Source of the DNA: Naumovozyma dairenensis CBS 421
Lineage: Eukaryota > Ascomycota > Saccharomycetes > Saccharomycetales > Saccharomycetaceae
Length of the DNA stretch: 64,000 nucleotides
Assembly: GCF_000227115.2 (NCBI RefSeq)
Contig: NC_016483.1
Coordinates: forward strand, 682,001-746,000
Reading direction: 5' to 3'
Shown here in pieces: positions 14,278 to 23,244 of the stretch (position 1 is the stretch's first letter; every line of letters starts with the position of its first letter). A program made the position numbers and the translations under genes. The notes beneath the pieces are model-generated. The model worked only from the letters and a program-made list of their open reading frames with translations. It was not told the origin of the DNA and made no database searches.

Positions 14278-17200
14278 CTAGACAGTGGTGCATTTAGATA
14301 AAATCCTTTTAGTTAAATGGTAGAGTATCCTTGTTTGTTTAACTAAACGCTCGTCTATCAATGGATTGGACACTATCATGAAGAAGTCCGACTCTTTAGG
14401 CAGTAAATTATTAATTGTGAGCAATTCATTGTTTATGTTCTCATTTAAAGATGTATTGCTTTGTGATAGTTGAATACTTCTCTCAATCAATGTTCGTAAC
14501 AGTTCTATGCATCTTGCACTCAACATTGGTAAAAACTCCTGTAGATGAAGCAGATTAAATTCTTGCGCGTTGAGAGAAACGGTGTTAATGAAATCACTTA
14601 ACCTTCTCAAATGCAGACCGATATTTTCATTTGACTTTAGCCATATAAGTGGTAAATTCTTCTTCATTGAATTTGATGACTCGTCATCAAACCTCAGTAC
14701 CTCTAATAAGGAAAGCAAGGTCTGAGAAATCGTGGGAAGTTCTGCTTCAAATATCGTTGGATTTGAGTTCAATTGTTGGAACGGTATAACTGAGAATAAG
14801 AAGGAGAATAAATCGTTGCGAAGTTTAAACTCATCGCCGCTATTATAATTATTTATTAATGACTTAACAATCTGGGTATCTCTGTGGTATTTCCCAAATT
14901 CATTGGTATCAAATTCGTCTAGTAAAATAGCTTTAAAAAACAAACGATTTGGTTTGTTCAATGATAAGAATTTGGCCAAGATATCAACACCAAATGAGTT
15001 ATATCTACCCCAATTCAATGAATATTCTGAATAAGATAATTGATCTGACGATATGTCATTCTTTCTCAGCTTTTTGGGTTCACCAAAGCTAAACATTAAC
15101 ATTAAAAATAAGAAGGAATCAATTGGCGAATCTAGTTCAAACAAGTGAGCAATGTTGGTAAAAATTATGAGTATATCTTTCTTGAAGTTTAAACATTTCC
15201 TATGAAATAAGAAAAGTTCGGGTTCAGAAAATACTATCCACAACATATCCGATATATATCTTTTTAAGAATTGATTTTTCGCTAGTAATTTAGAGTTCGA
15301 TTCTGAGAATGATAAATTTCTTAAAATCATAGAAATCATGGATAACTGATCATTAATTAGAACTCTTATATTTTCTGCACCTCTTGTTGTAGCTTTTGTA
15401 AAAATTGTATCCAATTCATCCCTCACGTTTCTTAATGACGTTAAATATGATGGTACATTCAGGTTATGTGGCTTATTTCCACGATATTTTGGTGACGTTG
15501 GGACTAATTTTACTAGTGTGCTCTTCTTTGATTGTTTTGTTTCATCTACAATTTCTATATCATTCCCATCATGATTTTCGGTAATACTTACGTTTTCCCA
15601 AGGTTTCTTAGGTTGTGTTCCGTCTTGAACAGGGGTGTGTGCTGGAGTCGGCATGACGGGGATTTGTTCTAGATCCTGCCCTGTTAATGAATCAACTTTG
15701 ATTTTAAATACCTTTTCTATCTCTGATTGATTCTTATCTTCCTCCTTATCATTATCCTGAAGCTGTTTTAAATATTGTTCGAATATTTCATCTACTCGTT
15801 GGTTGTTTCTTGAATACGAGCTTGTCTTTGAACTTATAAATGATTTAACATCATATTCATCAAGGTAGTTATCTGTAAAAGTTGTCTTTTTACGTATTTC
15901 TTTTGCATCTTTCCCATCCCTAATGGATCCTAAATCATACATTAAATTTATGCCCAATAAACATATTGAATTAAGTAATTCAGGATATTGATCTAACGAG
16001 ATTTGCAGAAGAGAATCTGCACTTACTACAAGTAATGTGTTCAACGCGGTATTAACCTCACTTAAATTATTTGATTGTAACGATAGATTTAAAGCTTCTA
16101 CTCGTATCGTACCTAATTCTGGAGCGAAAAGAAAAATGGGCTTATTTGACTCAATTTTTTCACCTATTTGGGAAATATAATTAATATCATACCCATTAAA
16201 ATGTTCAATTATTTTACTTGCCGGTTCATAGTTCCTTATTAATGTTCTTTTATACTTTTTAGGCAATTTAGCAAGTTTAGCCTTGTATTCTTCTTTGAAT
16301 TTTTTTTCCAATAATGAATATTGTAGTCGTTGTTTTTCTTCAAGTTGTTTTTTCTGCTGTTTTTCTTGATCAGCTTTTTCTTTACGTTCTAGCTCTAATT
16401 CTTTCTTTGTTTTCTTCTTCTGAGCTGGTTTTCTTGGTTTCTTGGTGACTTTTTTGGAGGTTGGTCTACTTGCTTGTGGTATTGGAGTAGCAATACCTTG
16501 GATATTATTAACATCATAAGGTTGTTGCTGTGGTTCCTGAGGAGCCATATTATTTGTCATAGTATTAGGTTGAATGGGTGATGTAGCCGGTGGGAATTGC
16601 GGTTGCGGTTGCGGTTGCGGTTGCGGTTGTTGTCGCAGCAGCTGTTGTTGTTGTTGTTGTTGTTGTTGGCCAACTTTTCTTAACAATTCTTGCAAAAACT
16701 GTTGGATAAATATTCTTTTAGCCTGAGTCTCTTTCATACCGCCTTTCGAGATCAAATATTGTTCATAAGGTAATAAATATTTGTAGTAAATTAATTCTAA
16801 TTGTTGGGCATCACCAAGTTGCAGTTTGGATGTAATTGCTGGCCACTGTTGATTTCTTGTTATTTGTTCACCACCACCAAATCTTTGGACTAACAAATAC
16901 AGAAAAAATAAATTTACTCTTTTCCCATTTATTTCCGGAATTGCTTGTATAGGCATATTTCTTCTTTTACAATTTTCAAGTAAAGATTTCATGAATAATT
17001 CATATTGTTTATTGCTTAATTCTGTTGAAATTCTTTGTTGTAATACAGGATCTAGGTTTTGCAGTAACGCTCTCTGTTGTTGCTGTTGAAGTTGTAATCG
17101 TTGCTGTTGTTGTTGTTGAAGCTGTTGCTGCTGTTGCTGCTGCTGCTGGAGTTGTGGATTAAACTGTCCAGAAGCAAATTGTTGATTCGTTTGTGCCTGT

Positions 17201-17539
17201 GTTTGTTGTTGTTGCTGTTGCAACCGATGAGCTTGTTGTAATTGTTGTCGGATATTTTGAATTTTTGATGGGAAATTCTGTGGTTCATTGGTTGATCTAG
17301 GCACTTGCTGTTGTTGTTGCTGCTGTTGTATCAATTGTTGTGAAGTAAGACTTGGGCTTCCATTTAATGATGGGGATTCTAGGGAAGCTGGAGGTTGCTG
17401 CAAACGTGATTCTTGATTTTGCCGTTGTTGCTGTAACATTTTTTGTTGCAGAGCAAAAAATCTCTCTTGTTGCCTTTTCTTCATTTGTAGTATTTGCATT
17501 TGATCATATTGGCCAGAAAATGGGGAACCAGAGTTAGGC

Positions 17540-17585
<46 letters not shown>

Positions 17586-18273
17586 GCTGCTGCCTCTGGG
17601 CTTGAATAGCTGCCATCATGGCTGTACGGTCGTTGTATTGGTTATTGGAGATATTATTTGTTTGGATATTACTATTATTGTCATTATTGTTCTGCATCAT
17701 ACCTAAATTCATATTGCCATTTTCAGCTGTATTGTTAAAATTGATATCATTTGTGGTAATATTTCCATTATCATTTGATTTAGTCATGGGATCATTAAAC
17801 CCAGTATTTAAAGGTGATTGGGACATATTAGCATTGGCATTAGCACTAACATTGTCATTTAACGATAGTAATTGTTGGGGTGTTGCAGCTGCAGAAGTCG
17901 AAACCAATCCGTTTGTTGATATCATATTATTACTCATAGGAGAGTATATTTGTTGTTGCGATGAAATGGGTAACTGATTTGGGTCGATAATTGAATTTCT
18001 TGCTAATATAGCTTGCGGTGACAGACTACCACTTGGATTTAAATTCATATTAGTTGAAGTAGGAGGATCAAATGGTGAACCAGCACCCATTGAAGGAGAC
18101 ATATTAGGCATCAACCCATTTCCGCCAGAGAACTTATTGTTATTGTTGCCATTAAAATCTATATTGAGATTGTTTTCATTTGAATTAGGATCAAATGATT
18201 GTGTATCTAAAAAGTTCTCAAAATCGTCAGACCCATTATTATTATTTTCATTTGTTGATGTGAAAAAATCCAT
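14278..18273 (-). CDS. SWI1: SWI/SNF chromatin remodelling subunit Swi1
   Basis: ARID subunit of SWI/SNF. I choose the ATG at 18273 (MDFF start, as in S. cerevisiae Swi1), giving 1331 residues against 1314; the frame extends 20 hydrophobic residues further, which look non-coding. The N-terminus has MDFF and the conserved SLSPQAILARNSIIDP. Residues from about 220 to 410 are dominated by Gln runs. The ARID follows (about 410-530: ELSNKQYELFMKSLLENCKRRNMP to KETQAKRIFIQQFLQELL), then a Lys-rich region and the conserved C-terminal Swi1 domain. S. cerevisiae Swi1 is a prion protein with an Asn-rich N-terminus; here Gln predominates. The gene is convergent with RAD1. Confidence 0.96.
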
Positions 18274-18880
18274 TATAACCTTGAACGTAATAAATATAAC
18301 AGCAATAAAATGGAAAAATAAGAACCAAAACAAAAAATATTAATAGTATAAAGGCTTTTTATTCTGGACCAAAACGAGCCGACGAGCCAAAAAGTTGAAT
18401 AGTGAATGGTATGGCGTTTCGTAAAGTCAGCCTCGATGAGCCAATTTGCGTATTACGTGATTCAATGTACTTGCGGCCGGTGTCAATAGTTAATGTGAAT
18501 AAACGCCGGAATGTTAGGAAGTTCCTTTGTGATCTATTTAATTGAATGTAATGAGACGATCTGCAAAGGGTGACAGATTAAACTGAATGGCTATTATGAG
18601 ATTAAGGGAGAGACAGGATACAAAAATCTGGTACGTAACCACGGGAAGATACAGCCAGGGTACGTGAATGTGGAGTATTCAGTTTATCAATATTATGCTC
18701 TTGCTACTTCTTCTTTGCGTAACTCCTTCAACTGTTACGTTCGTACGTGCACATACGGAGGAACCGTACCTGATGAAACAAAACAAAAGAAGCAAAAAAT
18801 GTCTCTTTTTTTTTTTCGAATTTTCTTTCTTCCGTTTTCTCTCTTTCTGAAGTTCTCACATGTTTTTTTTTAACCTTTTT

Positions 18881-19017
18881 GGGGTCGCAGGTCTGGGGGT
18901 TTGGGTGTCCCCCAGAAAACTCCAGAGAGGGCTTTGAGATTGTCAAAAGTACCAGGGTTTTCTACCAAAACCCTAGACAGGCTCGACCCCCACACCCTTG
19001 TGAGACACCTTAGGTGT
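18881..19017. other. Nested inverted repeats, possible structured RNA
   Basis: An outer perfect pair GGGGTCG (18881-18887)/CGACCCC (18984-18990) encloses two perfect hairpins: CTGGGGG/CCCCCAG (18893-18899, 18909-18915) and AGGGTTTT/AAAACCCT (18954-18961, 18967-18974). A third, ACACCT/AGGTGT with a one-base centre, follows at 19005-19017. The nesting is seen directly; that it forms a functional RNA is inference. The top strand between the first arms is G-rich. Confidence 0.45.
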
Positions 19018-19518
19018 TATCCCTTGACAGTTTTTATATCGAAAACAAATGGGGGATATTAATTGTGAGCAATATGTTGCTCTTTCTACTTCCAAAAAGG
19101 ATAACCGGAAACAAATGCCATGATTAATAGTAACAACATAGATTTGCTGTTTGGTTCCAGTTGCTATATCTTTGTTCAAGTATGCTAATACAATTTCTTA
19201 CTCATCTTTTCGAAATGCTTTTGTCTCTGTAGCAATTGTAATCCTCTTTTTCCTATTACTTAGATTTAGGTCCAGCGTGCAATAACCATTATACGTGAAT
19301 TTCAATATCAGAGTATTGTAAATTCTGCGTTTTTCTATATATTTATAATCTCATCGCCTAAATTATCTGGGCTTTGTTTATTAGGTTTGCTGTTAGTTTG
19401 CCATTACGAAGAAGAGAATATATATAAATCGAGGAAAACGGCAAGGTAACTATTTAGCCGCCGACGTTTCCATATACAGTTAATGCCCCCTTTACTTTTA
19501 AAATAAAGCCAGTAAAAT

Positions 19519-19543
19519 ATAATATATATATATATATATATAT
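19519..19543. repeat. TA dinucleotide microsatellite
   Basis: A run of alternating TA in the region downstream of CWC2. Confidence 0.9.
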
Positions 19544-19735
19544 CCATAAACTTACCGCGAGGAGTAATGCAATATGCAGTATTAAAAATATTTAAAACGT
19601 CCTTATTAGATAAGTATAATTATTTGATAAGGATGGTTACTACTGTGGTCAAGACATCTTCGTATGCGTTTCTAACACTGTGATTTAAGGTCATAGTTGG
19701 ATCCTACGTTTTATCTAATGTCTGAATCAGACATT

Positions 19736-20689
19736 CTAACGAGTAATTTTGCCTGAAGATGGCCTCACTACTGGGTCCCTGCGTTTTCTCTGCATCTTTG
19801 CCTGTACTTGTCTCAAAATATCTTTGGTGAAAATTAAACCTTCATCTTCGTTTGTTATAGCCAAACTTGTATTAGAATGCATTCTTTCTCCCTTCGCTTG
19901 AATATTTTGTTTCATTTCGTGGTTCTCTACTAGCTCTGTCATCATTTTCAATGTTTCCCTTTTTTGATTTTCTGCTTCTCTTCTCCTTGCTTCTGGATCG
20001 GGATCATCATTGGCCCATTTCACTAATAAGCCTGCACCTTCCTTCCTACTATCCCATTCCTTGTCATTGGGTAATAATAATGTCTGATTACTCATAACTT
20101 CCTTGGCAAATTCTGCATTACATTGATATTTATACTTTACAAATCCACAATTTTTAGCTTCAATATATCGAATACTTTCAATATCTCCCAAACGACCAAA
20201 TACAAACCGTATCCTACTTTCTATTTGACTAGGTTTCAATTCTTTATTATTAAAGGCACCACTGAGACCACCGATATATAAAGTCCTATTTCGTTTCCTA
20301 AATGAGCCGACACCACCCATATCATCTCTATATTCACCAAATTTTTCTCTTCCAAAACAGTCTAAAATATCACTTTTCAAAGAAAGTTTCCTATAATCTT
20401 CCTCATCTGGTATATGGTGCAAATATGTACATTTCTTACCTAAACAACACATCCCCTTTGCAAAATAAAGGCAAAAAAAGCAATTGTCCTCTTTGTCTCC
20501 CAATGTTCTACCACTATGAACGTTAGGCTCTAATCTGTAAGGGTTGACAAACCGATCGTGGCCATTGGAGGTACCTTGTGACCATTTATTATACCACACG
20601 TTAAAAGTTAACCCATTTTGAAGTGGGATAGATGATGGTAAATCTGATTCTTTTACTTGTATCTTGGCTGATCTATTTTTCCATGACAT
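19736..20689 (-). CDS. CWC2: Pre-mRNA splicing factor Cwc2
   Basis: Component of the Prp19 (NineTeen) complex that contacts U6 snRNA and the pre-mRNA near the spliceosome active site. It has 317 residues against 339 in S. cerevisiae. The N-terminal Torus region contains a CCCH zinc finger with spacing C73-X7-C81-X5-C87-X3-H91, followed by an RRM from about residue 135 (RTLYIGGLSG as RNP2, NCGFVKYKY as RNP1). The C-terminus is charged. The start at MSWKN is the only sensible ATG. It is divergent from GLE1; S. cerevisiae has NHP2 between the two genes, but here only about 310 bp separate them. Confidence 0.96.
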   Translation of the reverse strand: MSWKNRSAKIQVKESDLPSSIPLQNGLTFNVWYNKWSQGTSNGHDRFVNPYRLEPNVHSGRTLGDKEDNCFFCLYFAKGMCCLGKKCTYLHHIPDEEDYRKLSLKSDILDCFGREKFGEYRDDMGGVGSFRKRNRTLYIGGLSGAFNNKELKPSQIESRIRFVFGRLGDIESIRYIEAKNCGFVKYKYQCNAEFAKEVMSNQTLLLPNDKEWDSRKEGAGLLVKWANDDPDPEARRREAENQKRETLKMMTELVENHEMKQNIQAKGERMHSNTSLAITNEDEGLIFTKDILRQVQAKMQRKRRDPVVRPSSGKITR

Positions 20690-21000
20690 CTTTTCCTCTT
20701 CCTTGAAAGCTTGTTCTTAGTTTTAGATTAATTATACGTTTCTGATATCAAAGATTATTTTATCACAATACTGTATCACAACCGTTACTTGTCCAGATAT
20801 AGTGGTTTCGAATCTTGGTTCATTGGAAAGGCTAATTATAATTTTTCAGTAATTAGAAATTCTTTGTTATCAAGAAAAATAAAGATCTTGAAAATTTACT
20901 TAGATATATACAACTGTACTAGCAACGAACAAATAGTAACATAAAGCAAAAAAAATAACAGAGATATCAAGCAAGCAAGAATACTCGTACTCAACATCCA
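20690..21000. promoter_or_regulatory. Shared CWC2/GLE1 divergent promoter
   Basis: 311 bp between divergent starts, AT-rich. NHP2, which separates these genes in S. cerevisiae, is absent. Confidence 0.6.
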
Positions 21001-22662
21001 ATGAAATTCAGTTTTGATGATCTCGTGGATCAATTTGACTTAAACTCAGATATCGAGTCACAAGACCATCAACTCGCAACTTCACCAAATTCATCAATCA
21101 TCTCTGAAGATAATTCACTATTCCCAAGCTTTTCATTGCTAAAAACCAAGAACCAAAATGTGGACCAAGTACAAGCAGAAAAGCAATTAAAATTGGATGA
21201 TAAAATCTTAGATATGCTTTCATCTCTTGATTTTAAAGATAAATTGGTTGATCCATTAGCTTATGAACCATTTAGTGTCTCCTTTAAGAATAAGAGATCA
21301 CAACAACCTTACATTTTTGAAAATGAACCGTTGGATGAAGCTGATGATTATAATGAAAAGCATGTGACGAAGGCTTTACAAGATTCTATTGATTCTAGAT
21401 GGAAGAAATTAGAAATAGCGAATTTGAAACAGATCAATACGATTAAAGAAGAGAAACGACGAATTGAAGAGGAACGATTAAGATTAGAAAGAGAACGACG
21501 TGCACGTGAAGAAGAGGAAGCTAGAAGGAAAGCTGCTGAAGAAGAGGAACGCAAGAGACGATTACAACTTGAAGAAGAGGAAAGAATAAGGAAACAAAAG
21601 GAGGAAGAAGAAGCAAAACGGAAAGCTGCTCAGGAGGAGGAAGCTAGACTTAAGAGGATAGAAGAAGAGGCAAAACGTAAAGAAGAAGAAAATAAACAAA
21701 AGAAAGAAGCTGAAGCAAAGGCAGAAGCTCAATTGTTAGAAGAACAAGAGAGGAAAAAAATTCAACAAAACAAAACTGATTTCAAATCTATTGAAAAGAC
21801 GTTCTGGAAGTATAAGGAAAGAATCGCTATCATCAAGAAAGATATTGTCGAACCGATGAAAAATGCCAATAAAGAATTAAGAAATATAATATCACGTCAT
21901 AAGAGGAAAATCAATCCAAAATTCGGTCAATTAACTAATAGCAATCAACAATTAATTAGTATCCAAACAGAATTAATAGAACTAATAAATGAGACGAAGT
22001 CAGATCAATTGGCATATCAATGGATTTTAAATTTCATAGCAAAGGCAATTGTCCATCAAGCTGAAACCGAAGTAAGGGTGAAACCTGAATCAGCAATACC
22101 ATTAGGTAAACTAACTCTTACATTATTAGTTCGTTTCCCAGAATTAAAGACACTATTAGTGGCAAGATTTGTTAAAAAATGTCCATATGTAATTGGTTTC
22201 ACTTGTGAAATTGATACAGAAAAAGGTCGTGAAAACATGGGATGGAAAAGGAATTCTGAACAAAAATGGGAAGATGATACTAGTTACGATGAAAGAATGG
22301 CAGGTATGACTACATTATTCTTTGTAATTACAAGATTACCATTATCACAAGATTTAATAACATCATTTAGTCATCCTCTTCCAATCATTTATTCATGGCA
22401 ATTCTTAGCAAGAATGGCTAACACGCCAATTGATTTGCTAACAAATACTCATTTCGTTGTCATTGGAGCTTGGTGGGATGCTGCAGCTGCACAATTTTTA
22501 CAAGCATACAGTAACCAAAGTACGAAGTTACTGCAGCTGATAGCGAGAGATTTGACGGATGCTGTAGCAAGTAAAAAATTTGTCGGTGCCGCCAGATTAA
22601 GAATCCTTCTAGAAGAATGGGAAATGGGTCAAATGAAATCATTCCCAGAAATGACAGCGTGA
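21001..22662 (+). CDS. GLE1: mRNA export factor Gle1
   Basis: Cytoplasmic nuclear-pore protein that, with inositol hexakisphosphate, activates the DEAD-box ATPase Dbp5 to release mRNPs; it also acts in translation. It has 553 residues against 538 in S. cerevisiae. After an acidic N-terminus there is a long uninterrupted helix rich in Glu/Arg/Lys (about residues 130-260), a coiled coil typical of Gle1, then the all-helical C-terminal Gle1 domain, with FKSIEKTFWKYKERI at its start and KFVGAARLRILLEEWE near its end. The ATG at 21001 is the first in frame. Neighbours fit YDL209C and YDL206W. Confidence 0.97.
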   Translation: MKFSFDDLVDQFDLNSDIESQDHQLATSPNSSIISEDNSLFPSFSLLKTKNQNVDQVQAEKQLKLDDKILDMLSSLDFKDKLVDPLAYEPFSVSFKNKRSQQPYIFENEPLDEADDYNEKHVTKALQDSIDSRWKKLEIANLKQINTIKEEKRRIEEERLRLERERRAREEEEARRKAAEEEERKRRLQLEEEERIRKQKEEEEAKRKAAQEEEARLKRIEEEAKRKEEENKQKKEAEAKAEAQLLEEQERKKIQQNKTDFKSIEKTFWKYKERIAIIKKDIVEPMKNANKELRNIISRHKRKINPKFGQLTNSNQQLISIQTELIELINETKSDQLAYQWILNFIAKAIVHQAETEVRVKPESAIPLGKLTLTLLVRFPELKTLLVARFVKKCPYVIGFTCEIDTEKGRENMGWKRNSEQKWEDDTSYDERMAGMTTLFFVITRLPLSQDLITSFSHPLPIIYSWQFLARMANTPIDLLTNTHFVVIGAWWDAAAAQFLQAYSNQSTKLLQLIARDLTDAVASKKFVGAARLRILLEEWEMGQMKSFPEMTA

Positions 22663-23244
22663 AAAATGACATAAATATGTTAAGAAGGCATGTTATGTTA
22701 TGTTATATTATAGAGTATATATATATGAGTACTACAAATTATTATTTATAGCACCCAGCCATGATCGATCCTGGTGGTATAATTAATTAGTATACCTTTG
22801 CGGTGTCATAGTATCTTCCCTTTTGCCATTGTGTTAATGTCTTTTCCTTCGCCACGATTTTTTCATTTTTTGACGGCGACGTTAACGCCTTATGTGGTGA
22901 AATTTGACATAAATAGTCAAGGGCTCATTAATTAATGATATTTATGGTTGGTCATATTGAAGATAGGCTATAGGGGGGAAACTGAAGAGGTCAGTTTAGC
23001 AATCAACTGTTAAGTATCTAGTTCATCAATAAACATTCAATTAATCATATAAAAATACTGAGTCATACCTATTATGAAGATTGAACAAGACATAGTCTGA
23101 CTTGATTTTTTATTGACACATTTGATCTTTTGTCTCTCTGATATTCCAAAAAAAACCGTTTAAAGAGTTTGATATCAACAGAGGGAATTCATAATTGAGG
23201 AAAATAACCTCTCTTTGCTCTAATCTTATTTGCATAATTTTTTG
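22663..23244. other. GLE1-YDL206W intergenic region, no gene seen
   Basis: 582 bp between tandem genes. It is AT-rich with no open frame worth noting; it should hold the GLE1 terminator and the exchanger promoter. Confidence 0.55.

Larger units (their letters stand above)
18274..19735. other. SWI1-CWC2 intergenic region with no protein gene
   Basis: 1.46 kb without a supportable coding region. It holds the SWI1 promoter, a GC-richer block of nested inverted repeats at 18881-19017 (listed separately) and a TA microsatellite at 19519-19543. Confidence 0.6.

Noticed and set aside
17500..17600. Regular TTG/CTG repeats resembling a repeat array, also at 44120-44170 and 60600-60660
   Set aside because: They are codon repeats encoding polyGln or polyAsn in SWI1, the coiled-coil gene and UPC2; not CRISPR or satellites.
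20800..20830. A B-box-like GTTTCGAATC suggesting a tRNA upstream of GLE1
   Set aside because: No matching A box, acceptor stem or anticodon arm is present.
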